Shown here: positions 17,273 through 25,363 of the stretch, piece by piece | Layout: each line of letters starts with the position of its first letter | Numbering within the stretch: the first letter of the stretch is position 1 | Source of the DNA: Collinsella aerofaciens | Lineage (GTDB): Bacteria > Actinomycetota > Coriobacteriia > Coriobacteriales > Coriobacteriaceae | Assembly (NCBI RefSeq): GCF_902364355.1 | Contig: NZ_CABJDK010000006.1 | Coordinates: forward strand, 32,494-96,493 | Direction of reading: 5' to 3' | DNA length: 64,000 bases | Program-made: the position numbers and the translations under genes | The notes under the pieces: model-generated | Told to the model about the DNA's origin: nothing | Database searches by the model: none | The model's input: only the letters and a program-made list of their open reading frames with translations

Positions 17273-17303
17273 AAAAACGCGGCGCTCCGACAAGAGCGCC
17301 GCG
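17273..17303 (-). terminator. Terminator between NAD synthetase and aminotransferase genes
   Basis: On the minus strand CGCGGCGCTC pairs with GAGCGCCGCG (10 bp, six-base loop), followed by TTTTT. It ends 20 bases before the aminotransferase start, so it terminates the NAD synthetase transcript or could act as an attenuator. Confidence 0.8.
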
Positions 17304-17370
17304 CGATACGGGCCATCAGATTGCAAAAGTGTAACGCTTGCACCCGCTGTTTTGGTTCAATTTGGCAACC

Positions 17371-19350
17371 TTAGTCCATCGGATTGAGCGCGTCAATCTG
17401 GGCGAGCCACAGGCGCGAGCTGGCGTCACTCGGCATGCGCCAATCGCCGCGCGGGCTGAGCGTGACCGAGCCCACCTTGGGGCCATCGGGCAGGCAGCTG
17501 CGCTTAAACTGCTGGGCAAAGAAGCGACGGTAGAACGTGCGTAGCCACGTGTGAATGGTCTTGACGTCGTAGACGCCCTCGAAGCTCTTGAGCGCCATGC
17601 GGTAGATCTTGCCCGGCTCAAAGCCAAAACGCAGCAGGTAGTAGAGGAAGTAGTCGTGCAGCTCGTACGGGCCCACCAGGTCCTCAGTCTTCTGCGCAAT
17701 CTCGCCGTCGCCCGTAGGCGGCAGGAGCTCGGGGGACACCGGCGTATCGAGGATATCGAGCAAAACCTCGGCAATACGCCCGCCAAAGACATCGGCCGCA
17801 TAGCGCACCAGATGGCGCACAAGCGTCTTGGGCACGCTCGCGTTGACGGCGTACATGCTCATGTGGTCGCCGTTATAGGTAGCCCAGCCGAGCGCCAGCT
17901 CCGACAGGTCGCCCGTGCCGATGACAAAACCGCCAGCCTGGTTGGCCAGATCCATCAGAATCTGCGTACGCTCGCGGGCCTGGCTGTTCTCGTAGGTCAC
18001 GTCCTGCACGGTCGGATCGTGCTCAATGTCCTTGAAGTGCTGCTCCACAGCCGCGTGGATCGAAACCTCGCGGAAGCTCACGCCCAGGTCGCGAGCGAGC
18101 GACTCGGCATTCGACTTAGTGCGATGCGTCGTGCCAAAGCCAGGCATGGAAACCGCCGTGATACCCGTGCGCGGCAGCCCCAGCGCATCGAAGGCACGCA
18201 CGGTCACAAGCAGCGCCAGCGTGGAGTCCAGACCGCCTGAAAGACCGATGACAGCCGCCTTGGTACCCGTATGGGCAAGACGGGTCTTGAGGCCCGCGGT
18301 CTGCAGGTCGAGGATGGTCTCGCAACGCTCGGCCAGGTCACCATGGTCGGCCGGAACAAAGGGTGCGCGGGGGAAGACACGGTCGATGCCGAGTGCATCG
18401 CGCAGGACAGGCTCTTCGGCCAACACGCCCTCAAACGAAAACTCAACGGTCGTGGCCTCCGGCGCATCGTCCGCGCGCGTCCACGTCGTCGAGCGACGGC
18501 GCTCGGCAACCAGACGGTCAAGGTCAACGTCGACGATGGCCATATCGCAGGTAAGCAGTTTGGTCGCGGCGAGCTTCGAGCCGTTTTCGTAGACGAGGTT
18601 CTCGCCCGCAAAGACCATGTCGGTCGTGGACTCGCCCTCACTCGCATCCGCGTAGGCATAGGCACAGTACAGGCGCGCGCTTTGGTTAGAGATAAGGCTG
18701 CGGCGGTAATCTGCCTTACCGATGATTTCGTCAGAAGCCGACGGGTTGAGAATCACCGTCGCACCGGCAAGCGCCATCTCGGTCGAAGGGGGCGCCGGCA
18801 CCCACAGGTCCTCACAGACCTCAACGCCCAGCACCAGGTCCTCGGCGCCCTCATCACAGCAGCGGTAGACAAGCCCCGAGCCAAGCGGCACCGGACCCTG
18901 ACCGGCAAATTCAACCCACACGGGATCGGCAGGCGCCGGGGCAAACCAGCGGCGCTCGTAGAACTCGCCATAGTTGGGCAGATACTTCTTAGCCGTAAGG
19001 CCCAAAAGCTCGCCCGCACAGCACACGGCCGCGCAGTTGTAGATGTTTTCGGCCACCGCAACGGGAAGGCCGACGGTAAAGACAATCGGCAGCTCGCGGG
19101 TTTCATCGAGGATATGCACCAGAGCAGCCTCGCAGGCATGCAGCAATGTGCGGTTATGGAACAGATCGGCCGCGGTATAGCCGGTCAGGTTAAGCTCGGG
19201 CAGCGCCAGCGCGCGAACGCCGCGCTCGGTAGCCTCGCGAACAGCCGCCAGCGCAACCTCGGCATTGCCCTCGACATCGGCCACGCGAATCCGCGGCGAC
19301 GCCGCCGCCACACGCAAAAAGCCATCAGACTGAGAAAGGTGAAGATTCAT
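17371..19350 (-). CDS. nadE: Glutamine-dependent NAD+ synthetase
   Basis: A 659-residue two-domain enzyme. Residues about 10-290 are a nitrilase-type glutaminase with Glu in LPELNLTGY, Lys in AKKYLPNYGEF and Cys in GVEVCEDLW. Residues about 330-659 are the NAD synthetase with the ATP-PPase loop SGGLDST and GTGDLSELALGW. It amidates nicotinic acid adenine dinucleotide with glutamine-derived ammonia, the last step of NAD formation. The start at 19350 has GGGAG at good spacing. The length fits the long, glutamine-using class. Confidence 0.93.
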   Translation of the reverse strand: MNLHLSQSDGFLRVAAASPRIRVADVEGNAEVALAAVREATERGVRALALPELNLTGYTAADLFHNRTLLHACEAALVHILDETRELPIVFTVGLPVAVAENIYNCAAVCCAGELLGLTAKKYLPNYGEFYERRWFAPAPADPVWVEFAGQGPVPLGSGLVYRCCDEGAEDLVLGVEVCEDLWVPAPPSTEMALAGATVILNPSASDEIIGKADYRRSLISNQSARLYCAYAYADASEGESTTDMVFAGENLVYENGSKLAATKLLTCDMAIVDVDLDRLVAERRRSTTWTRADDAPEATTVEFSFEGVLAEEPVLRDALGIDRVFPRAPFVPADHGDLAERCETILDLQTAGLKTRLAHTGTKAAVIGLSGGLDSTLALLVTVRAFDALGLPRTGITAVSMPGFGTTHRTKSNAESLARDLGVSFREVSIHAAVEQHFKDIEHDPTVQDVTYENSQARERTQILMDLANQAGGFVIGTGDLSELALGWATYNGDHMSMYAVNASVPKTLVRHLVRYAADVFGGRIAEVLLDILDTPVSPELLPPTGDGEIAQKTEDLVGPYELHDYFLYYLLRFGFEPGKIYRMALKSFEGVYDVKTIHTWLRTFYRRFFAQQFKRSCLPDGPKVGSVTLSPRGDWRMPSDASSRLWLAQIDALNPMD

Positions 19351-19553
19351 AAGAATGCTCCCGTGCGTAGACGTCATTCACAACAATTAGCAAGCCCTAT
19401 TGTAGTTCAACCGCCAGGTGTAACCGCATCCCACCAACTTGGTGAGCTATTGATGAGTTGATGGTATCTGTTAAATGTCATGTACGATTCACATCTGGTG
19501 GGTACCCTGATGGCTAAACGAAACGAAGCAGATTTACACCGGGAGGACCCCGT

Positions 19554-20513
19554 ATGACAACCAAGTACACCGACGCGCCGCGCACGCGCGTCATGACACC
19601 GGCCGCGCTCAACAACGGCGTGCACGAGAACCATTCCATCGGACAGACCATGGCCATCGCGCCCAAAAAGGGCCTGTTCGACGACATTTCCATTCCCCAA
19701 ATCATCGCCGGCGCCGCAGCTGCTGCCACGAGCGTCGCGCTTGCCTCCAAGATCGGTATCGCCGGATCGGTGATCGGCGCCGCCGTGAGCTCGGTCATCA
19801 CCGTTGTGTCCTCGCAGGTCTACCGCCACTTTATCTCTGCCAGCGCCGAAGCCCTCAAAGGCACGCACACCGCCGTCGACTACCCCGCCGGCGCCTATGA
19901 GCCCGTTGAGTTTGATGCCGAGGAGCACCTGGGCGCCGCGACTACACAGGAGATGCGCCAGATTGCGGGGCGCGCGACCACGGCGCGCGTCGCCCCCAAC
20001 AGCCTGCGCGCCAAGGCGGCGGCAGAGCGCAGCCAGACGCAAAAGAAGGTCATCATCTTCTCGATCGCCATCGCCATCGTCGCGGTCATCGCCTGCGCCG
20101 GTGCCATCCTTATCACCACTGCCGGTGAGGGTCTGGGCGAGCGTCCCGAGCCAATCCTGTCGTCGCGCACGACCGAGAGCGATGCAAATGGCAACACCCA
20201 GTCGCAGGATCAGCAGGCACAGACGGACGACACGCAAGACAGCTCTGCCTCTGCCAATTCGTCCTCGAACACCCAAAACCAATCGCAGGGCACCGATTCC
20301 TCTACGGCCAACAGTAGCTCGCCGTCCGGCACGACCAACTCAAGCCAAACGGCTGACGGTTCGCAGTCGAGCACGGGCGACCAGACGAGCGACACCACTT
20401 CGGGAACGGGCACAGCAGACAGCAGTAACACCAACAGCTCGAACAGCTCGAGCGGAACCGCGTCCGGCACGGCATCTGGCAACTCGAGCCAAGGCACGGC
20501 ATCGGGCAACTAA
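19554..20513 (+). CDS. Hypothetical membrane protein with Ser/Thr-rich tail
   Basis: A 319-residue protein not assigned to a family. It has a hydrophobic region at about 48-90 (Ala/Gly/Val-rich, perhaps one or two segments), a charged stretch and a clear membrane segment at about 165-188 (KKVIIFSIAIAIVAVIA). The last about 120 residues are almost only Ser, Thr, Gly, Asn, Gln and Asp, with GTASG repeats near the end. Such tails usually sit outside the cell and may be glycosylated. CGGGAGG precedes the start. It is a single gene between nadE and a frameshifted gene. Confidence 0.6.
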   Translation: MTTKYTDAPRTRVMTPAALNNGVHENHSIGQTMAIAPKKGLFDDISIPQIIAGAAAAATSVALASKIGIAGSVIGAAVSSVITVVSSQVYRHFISASAEALKGTHTAVDYPAGAYEPVEFDAEEHLGAATTQEMRQIAGRATTARVAPNSLRAKAAAERSQTQKKVIIFSIAIAIVAVIACAGAILITTAGEGLGERPEPILSSRTTESDANGNTQSQDQQAQTDDTQDSSASANSSSNTQNQSQGTDSSTANSSSPSGTTNSSQTADGSQSSTGDQTSDTTSGTGTADSSNTNSSNSSSGTASGTASGNSSQGTASGN

Positions 20514-20652
20514 GCACATTTGCCTCTCACAGATAACCGACCTGTACAACGGGCGCGAACCGGCAACGGTCGCGCCCGTTTGCCTTGGGCGCCGTCATGG
20601 CGAGCGCCATGCGATGGTAAGATGCTTTACATGTGTAAAGAGGAGATTTGCC

Positions 20653-21006
20653 ATGAGCAAGACAATGGTTACGCCCACGCTTTCGCTGGGCAACCACATC
20701 TATCTGTATCGCCTGCTGCGCGATGCGATTGGATGCGGCAAGCAAACGTTTATGACGCAGGTCGAAGAGGCACTCGCCGCTGGCGACATGGCCGCTTATG
20801 ACCTGGGCTTCGAGTCCACGCGCGAGCTGCTCGAGGAGCTCGACGACTGCATTAAGCTGACCGTCTTTAAGGGCGGTCGCCTGTATGCCACCGTCATCGC
20901 CAACGAGGCCTGGGATGCCGCCCTTGCCAAGGGCGAGGACAAGCCCAAGGCAGCCAAGGGCGCCAAGCAGTCCTACAAAAGAAAAAGCGCGGCGAGAAGG
21001 ACCTGA
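20653..21006 (+). CDS. Hypothetical protein, N-terminal part of a probably frameshifted gene
   Basis: A 117-codon frame starting at ATG 20653 behind AGGAG. Residues 1-90 (SLGNHIYLYRLLRDAIG, LLEELDDCIKLTVFKGGRLYATV) form a compact domain that I cannot name; the Lys-rich end KQSYKRK meets an A-rich tract (AAAAGAAAAA at 20977-20986) and the frame ends at 21006. Adding one base, or slipping back by one, at this tract leads into the next open frame at 21012 without a stop. The two parts are thus probably one protein broken by a frameshift, or joined by ribosomal slippage. Confidence 0.65.
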   Translation: MSKTMVTPTLSLGNHIYLYRLLRDAIGCGKQTFMTQVEEALAAGDMAAYDLGFESTRELLEELDDCIKLTVFKGGRLYATVIANEAWDAALAKGEDKPKAAKGAKQSYKRKSAARRT

Positions 21007-21011
21007 AGGCC

Positions 21012-21959
21012 GTGCGCCCCAAGCACGTTAAGCGTCCTGAGCCCGAGCCCGTGGTTGAAGCTGTGCCGAAGCCCGAGCCCGAGGCAGAGATCGAAGTCGC
21101 TATTGAGGCAGCAGCAGAAGCCGAACCCGAAATCGCCGCCACGACCGATCCCGAAGTCATATCCGAGCAGAAAGCAACTGTGGAGCTCAACGAAGCGCCC
21201 AAGTCGACAACCGAAGAAGCCGCTGACCAACCCGAGACGCCTGCGCTCCAAAACAGCGATGTCTTTGGCAACGAGGCCGAGGACGATCAGCCCGAAGAAC
21301 TCGCAGAACAGGACGCTACCGAGGCGGCATCGGAGCCCGAGGCACCGCAGCCCGCCATCTCGCTCACGGTCGTCTATGACCCCGAGAACGCCAACGCCGG
21401 CATCACCACCATGGCATCCACGCCGGTCGAGACAAAGCCGTCTGTCGAGGCAGAGGACGCCCCGCAAGCCGACGCCAAAACCGAGACTGAAGACACATCC
21501 GTCTCCGTGGAACCGACAGATTCCGCAGTTAAGCCAGAACCGGCGCCCGAGTCTGCACCCGTCATCGAGTCCGCATCCGCACCTGTCAATGACCAAATTC
21601 CCGCACCGGTACCGGCTTCGGTACCCGCAGCAGCACCGGCCCCCGCACCCACAGCACCGACCATCCCCGAGGACTTCCCCGTCGATTTCGCAACCGAGGT
21701 CTTCTGCCCCGGCCCGTTGCTACACCAGCTGTCGACCTATCTCCCCTACGGCGCCGACACGCTCGGCATCGTCGGCGAGTACTACTGGATCGCCCGCGAA
21801 CGCGGCACCATCGAGGCCGCGCGAAACCGCGCAATCTTCCCCCTGCGCTACACGCAGGCCGGCGAGCGCCACGAAGTCACCGTGCGCATCCGCCGCAACA
21901 CCACCGGAGGCCTCGGAGCCACCTGGACCGTCGACAAGGTTGAAGAATCCAACGAATAG
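21012..21959 (+). CDS. Hypothetical protein, C-terminal part of a probably frameshifted gene
   Basis: A frame of 315 codons that opens at GTG without a ribosome site and continues the upstream gene in the -1 frame. About 200 residues are low-complexity, rich in Glu, Pro and Ala with repeated PEP/EPE units, followed by a folded C-terminal domain of about 95 residues (DFPVDFATEVFCPGP to VDKVEESNE) that contains GIVGEYYWIARE. No known family was recognised. The codon pattern remains coding throughout, which supports recent breakage or programmed frameshifting rather than an old pseudogene. A strong terminator follows. Confidence 0.6.
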   Translation: MRPKHVKRPEPEPVVEAVPKPEPEAEIEVAIEAAAEAEPEIAATTDPEVISEQKATVELNEAPKSTTEEAADQPETPALQNSDVFGNEAEDDQPEELAEQDATEAASEPEAPQPAISLTVVYDPENANAGITTMASTPVETKPSVEAEDAPQADAKTETEDTSVSVEPTDSAVKPEPAPESAPVIESASAPVNDQIPAPVPASVPAAAPAPAPTAPTIPEDFPVDFATEVFCPGPLLHQLSTYLPYGADTLGIVGEYYWIARERGTIEAARNRAIFPLRYTQAGERHEVTVRIRRNTTGGLGATWTVDKVEESNE

Positions 21960-21960
21960 C

Positions 21961-22007
21961 AAAATGCGGCGAACGTCACAAAAACGTTCGCCGCATTTTT
22001 TTATTTT
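21961..22007 (+). terminator. Rho-independent terminator
   Basis: AAAATGCGGCGAACGT pairs with ACGTTCGCCGCATTTT and is followed by a T-rich tail. It ends the frameshifted gene. Confidence 0.92.
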
Positions 22008-22029
22008 CCCAGGTTGAGCATAAGTTCGT

Positions 22030-22056
22030 GTGACAAAGGGGCTGTCCCTTTGCCAC
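22030..22056. repeat. GGGACAG-type hairpin next to the ettA stop
   Basis: GTGACAAAGGG pairs with CCCTTTGCCAC around GCTGT. The minus strand reads AAAGGGACAG, the core shared with repeats at 13.6, 14.8, 30.8 and 31.6 kb. There is no U tract. Confidence 0.5.
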
Positions 22057-22062
22057 ATCAAA

Positions 22063-23742
22063 CTAGTCCCTGGTAAGTTTCCTGTGGATACGATGCGGCT
22101 GGGCTGCGTCCTCGCCCAGGCGCTCGATACGGTTGGCCTGATAGGCCTCAAAGTTGCCCTCAAACCAATACCAGTTGCCCGGGTTCTCGTCGGTGCCTTC
22201 CCACGCCAGGATGTGCGTGGCGACGCGGTCCAAGAACATACGGTCGTGGCTAATGACCACCGAGCAGCCCGGGAACTCGAGCAGCGCCGCCTCGAGCGAG
22301 GACAGCGTCTCGACGTCGAGGTCGTTCGTGGGCTCGTCGAGGAGCAGCAGGTTGCCGCCCTGCTTGAGCGTAAGCGCCAAGTTCAGACGGTTGCGCTCGC
22401 CACCGGAGAGCACGCCAGCGCGCTTCTGCTGGTCCTGGCCCTTAAAGCCAAAGCTCGCCACGTACGCGCGGCTCGGAACCTCGGTCTCGCCGACCATCAT
22501 GTGGTCCAGGCCGTCCGAGACGACCTCCCACAGGTTCTTATCGGGGTCGATGCCGGAACGGTTCTGGTCGACGTAAGAAATCTTGACGGTCTCGCCCACC
22601 TCGAGCTCGCCCGAAGTCAGCGGCTCCAGGCCCACAATCGTCTTGAACAGCGTGGTCTTACCGACACCGTTGGGGCCGATAACGCCCACGATGCCGTTGC
22701 GCGGCAGGGTGAACGAAAGGTCATCGATGAGCACGCGGCCATCGAACTCCTTGTGCAGATGATGGGCCTCGAGCACCTTGTTGCCCAGACGCGGGCCCAC
22801 AGGGATGCGGATGTCGGTCCAGTCGAGTTTCTGGCTGGCGCGGGCCTCGGCCTCCATCTCCTCGTAGCGAGCCAGACGGGCCTTGTTCTTGGCCTGGCGA
22901 GCCTTGGGCGAGCTGCGTACCCACTCGAGCTCGGCCTCCATGCGCTTGGCGAGCTTGGCGTCGCGGTTGCCCTGAGCCTCGATACGGGCGGCCTTGGTCT
23001 CCAGATACGTGGAGTAGTTGCCCTTGTAGGGATAAAGGTGGCCGCGGTCGACCTCGCAGATCCACTCGGCAACGTTATCCAGGAAGTAGCGATCATGCGT
23101 GACGGCAAGCACCGCGCCCTGATAGTTGTGCAGGAAGTGCTCGAGCCACAGGATCGATTCGGCGTCCAGGTGGTTCGTGGGCTCGTCGAGCAGCAGCAGG
23201 TCGGGAGCCTCGAGCAGCAGCTTGCACAGGGCCACGCGACGGCGCTCGCCGCCGGAAAGCACGTTGACCGGCATGTCGGAATCGGGCAGCTGCAGGGCGT
23301 CCATGGCCTGACCGAGCTTGGAATCGATATCCCAGCCGTCGGCGGCGTCGATCTCGTCCTGGAGCTTGCCCATCTCGGCCATGAGGGCGTCCATATCGCA
23401 ATCCGGGTCGCACATCTCCTCGCCGATCTTGTTGAAGCGATCGACCTTGGCAATCATATCGCCAAACGCCATGCGCACGTTCTCGATGACGGTCTTGTCG
23501 TCATCGAGCGGCGGCTCCTGCTGCAGGATGCCCACGGTGTAGCCGGGGGTAAGCCTGGCATCGCCGTTGGAGACTTCCTCGATACCGGCCATGATCTTGA
23601 GCAGGGTCGACTTACCCATGCCGTTGGGGCCCACGACGCCGATCTTGGCACCGGGGTAGAAGCTCAAGGTCACGTCGTCAAGGATTACCTTGTCGCCATG
23701 GGCCTTACGAGCCTGATACATCTGGTAGATAAACTCCGCCAT
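22063..23742 (-). CDS. ettA: Energy-dependent translational throttle protein EttA (ABC-F)
   Basis: A 559-residue ABC-F ATPase without membrane segments. Two nucleotide-binding domains each have a Walker A (GPNGMGKST at 38-46; GPNGVGKTT in the second), an LSGGER signature and LLLLDEPTN. The arm and charged linker region (residues about 240-330, with ELEWVRSSPKARQ) match EttA. EttA binds the ribosomal E site and slows the first elongation step when ATP is low. Length equals the family norm. AAAGGA precedes the start. Confidence 0.93.
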   Translation of the reverse strand: MAEFIYQMYQARKAHGDKVILDDVTLSFYPGAKIGVVGPNGMGKSTLLKIMAGIEEVSNGDARLTPGYTVGILQQEPPLDDDKTVIENVRMAFGDMIAKVDRFNKIGEEMCDPDCDMDALMAEMGKLQDEIDAADGWDIDSKLGQAMDALQLPDSDMPVNVLSGGERRRVALCKLLLEAPDLLLLDEPTNHLDAESILWLEHFLHNYQGAVLAVTHDRYFLDNVAEWICEVDRGHLYPYKGNYSTYLETKAARIEAQGNRDAKLAKRMEAELEWVRSSPKARQAKNKARLARYEEMEAEARASQKLDWTDIRIPVGPRLGNKVLEAHHLHKEFDGRVLIDDLSFTLPRNGIVGVIGPNGVGKTTLFKTIVGLEPLTSGELEVGETVKISYVDQNRSGIDPDKNLWEVVSDGLDHMMVGETEVPSRAYVASFGFKGQDQQKRAGVLSGGERNRLNLALTLKQGGNLLLLDEPTNDLDVETLSSLEAALLEFPGCSVVISHDRMFLDRVATHILAWEGTDENPGNWYWFEGNFEAYQANRIERLGEDAAQPHRIHRKLTRD

Positions 23743-23926
23743 TTGCCTGTTTTATCCTTTCTACCTTCTGTTTCCCTATTCTTGATTCGCTTTAGTGGAA
23801 ACGAAATGAGGAAACCAGCTCTGAAACTAAACGAAAAAGGGGCATGGTTGCCCACACCCCCTAATACTACCTGGGAAAAATCCCCCGGAACATACTATGA
23901 ACTGCGTACGCTAGTTTTCCGCAACC

Positions 23927-24631
23927 TTAACGAGCGGCTCGCTGCGATTTGCGCCACAGCAGATACGAATAGACGTAGGCAGCTCCAGCTGAACCAAACG
24001 CCAGAACCGCAATCACCGCGGCGACGACTTCACTCGAAAGCACGCTACCCGCCACGCCCATCACAATCAGGCCAACGCCCAGCACCATAAAGCAGGCACC
24101 GCCAAAACGCTGCGTACGGCGCCAGTTCTCGGGATCGGCAAGCGCCCAGGGCGTCTTGATACCGAGCGTGTAGTTCTGCTTTACGCGCGGTAAGTAGTTG
24201 CCCATACCAATAAAGAGCAAGCCGATAGCGCCTGATACCAGCAAATTGACCGTTCCTACCACCGGCACGATGCCCCACACCGTTAGCTCCCCCAGCCAGC
24301 TTATGGCACACATGAGCAGCGTGAAGGCGATTACGAAGCCCTGATAGAACTTACCCGAGGTCCGATACGCCTCGCCCTTGGGGTCAATGCGTGGCACGAC
24401 GTAGAACATCGCGAGAAGTGCCAGAGGCAACACGCCGAGCGCGGAGGCCATCCAGCTAGGGCCCCAACCGTCGACGGCGCCATTCGCGCCCCAGTGCGTG
24501 GGAATCTGCGCCGGCAGGCTCGGCATCACTATCAGATGCGCTGCGACATTGGCAACGCACAGAGCGACCAGTGCAATCCACACGCGCGACGATACCCCCG
24601 TGGCGTGAATGCCCTTGTTTTCGTTATTCAT
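23927..24631 (-). CDS. SdpI family immunity-like membrane protein
   Basis: A 234-residue integral membrane protein with six or so hydrophobic segments. The N-terminal PAQIPTHWGANGAVDGWG and the C-terminal NYLPRVKQNYTLGIKTPWAL stretches are characteristic of the SdpI/DUF1648 family. In Bacillus SdpI protects against the SdpC toxin and signals to SdpR. The start ATG at 24631 overlaps the end of the ArsR-type gene by eight bases, so both are co-translated. No sdpC-like toxin gene is nearby, so the ligand is unknown. Confidence 0.85.
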   Translation of the reverse strand: MNNENKGIHATGVSSRVWIALVALCVANVAAHLIVMPSLPAQIPTHWGANGAVDGWGPSWMASALGVLPLALLAMFYVVPRIDPKGEAYRTSGKFYQGFVIAFTLLMCAISWLGELTVWGIVPVVGTVNLLVSGAIGLLFIGMGNYLPRVKQNYTLGIKTPWALADPENWRRTQRFGGACFMVLGVGLIVMGVAGSVLSSEVVAAVIAVLAFGSAGAAYVYSYLLWRKSQRAAR

Positions 24632-24902
24632 CCTTATCACCTTCAGTGTTTGTAAAGCCCATAAACCAGCCAATCAAGTCCTGCATGACGGTGGTATTTA
24701 AGCTGTAAACGATGTTTTGGCCATGGCGCTCATCGGTCACCAGCCCGGCGTTTTTAAGCGTTGCCAGATGATGGCTGAGCGACGGTTTGCTTATGTCGAA
24801 ATGCTCGGCGAGCTCCCCCGCCGTGCAATTGCCCTCGCGCAGCAGTTCTAAAATGCGCCGCCGCGTTGGATCCGCCAGCGCCTTAAAACCTTCTCCCGGC
24901 AT
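24624..24902 (-). CDS. ArsR/SdpR family transcriptional regulator
   Basis: A 92-residue winged helix-turn-helix protein. KALADPTRRRILELL at 6-20 and HFDISKPSLSHHLATLKNAGLV form the DNA-binding part. There are no Cys pairs of metal-sensing ArsR proteins; with the SdpI-like gene downstream it fits SdpR, an autorepressor sequestered by SdpI. The start at 24902 has GAGGAGG upstream. It probably represses its own two-gene operon. Confidence 0.88.
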   Translation of the reverse strand: MPGEGFKALADPTRRRILELLREGNCTAGELAEHFDISKPSLSHHLATLKNAGLVTDERHGQNIVYSLNTTVMQDLIGWFMGFTNTEGDKDE

Positions 24903-24989
24903 AGAACCTCCTCTCGCTATCTCTCGCGACGTGCACACTATACTCGATATTTAGATGTTTGTCTAATTATCTAATAGCAATGTTATGTA

Positions 24990-25018
24990 TAGAACATTCG
25001 TTCGTTTTTAGATACAAT
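24990..25018 (+). promoter_or_regulatory. Candidate promoter of the small toxin gene
   Basis: A good -10 box TACAAT lies at 25013; at 17 bases upstream TAGAAC is a weak -35. The start of transcription would be near 25025, about 45 bases before the small gene. Confidence 0.45.
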
Positions 25019-25041
25019 GGGTCCAGAAGCAGATGGGCCAG

Positions 25042-25062
25042 CTCCCTCTTCCCAAGAAGGAG
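25042..25062 (+). promoter_or_regulatory. Hairpin covering the toxin ribosome site
   Basis: CTCCCTCTT (25042-25050) pairs with AAGAAGGAG (25054-25062), eight pairs and one mismatch with a three-base loop. The second arm is the ribosome site AAGGAG of the small gene at 25070. Confidence 0.55.
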
Positions 25063-25069
25063 ATGGACT

Positions 25070-25156
25070 ATGAGTATTAACGATGTCCTGACGTTGTTGT
25101 TGCTTGTAATCGCGGCTGTGGAGCTCGGCATCCACATTGGAGGTCGAATGAAATAG
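25070..25156 (+). CDS. Small hydrophobic peptide, putative holin-like type I toxin
   Basis: A 28-residue peptide, MSINDVLTLLLLVIAAVELG followed by a polar end with GGRMK. It has one membrane segment (about residues 5-20), a short polar start and a positively charged tail, the design of the holin-like toxins of type I toxin-antitoxin systems. AAGGAG lies seven bases before the ATG and is covered by a hairpin. A well-formed promoter on the opposite strand (25248-25276) would make an RNA antisense to the transcript. Toxicity is not shown by sequence; it could instead be an ordinary small membrane peptide. Confidence 0.65.
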   Translation: MSINDVLTLLLLVIAAVELGIHIGGRMK

Positions 25157-25247
25157 CCGCCCCCGCGTAATGCGAAGACGGCCACTTCTCACGCTACAAA
25201 CGTGTTTGGGAGTTGGCCAACCCGCTGCAACGGGTGCCATCTGCTTC

Positions 25248-25276
25248 ATCTTATGCGAATCACTGCCTCATTTCAA
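25248..25276 (-). promoter_or_regulatory. Promoter for a putative antisense (antitoxin) RNA
   Basis: On the minus strand TTGAAA and TAAGAT are separated by exactly 17 bases. Transcription would begin near 25241 and run through the small toxin gene in antisense direction. No coding gene uses this promoter: the next minus-strand gene ends far to the left, at 24902. Confidence 0.5.
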
Positions 25277-25363
25277 CAAGCCCCTAGGGCTCAAATGGAA
25301 TCGCGATAATACCTATAATGGCGATAGCTAAAACACGATTCGCTTCCCCATCGGAGGATGTCT

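Noticed and set aside
16090-17303. Attenuator or T-box before the PatA-like gene
   Set aside because: Only a single terminator hairpin is visible, and no T-box sequence or specifier stem. It is explained as terminator of nadE.
22030-24090. Plus-strand open frame of 686 codons
   Set aside because: It is antisense to ettA, which has all ABC-F motifs. The frame has no ribosome site or recognisable domain.
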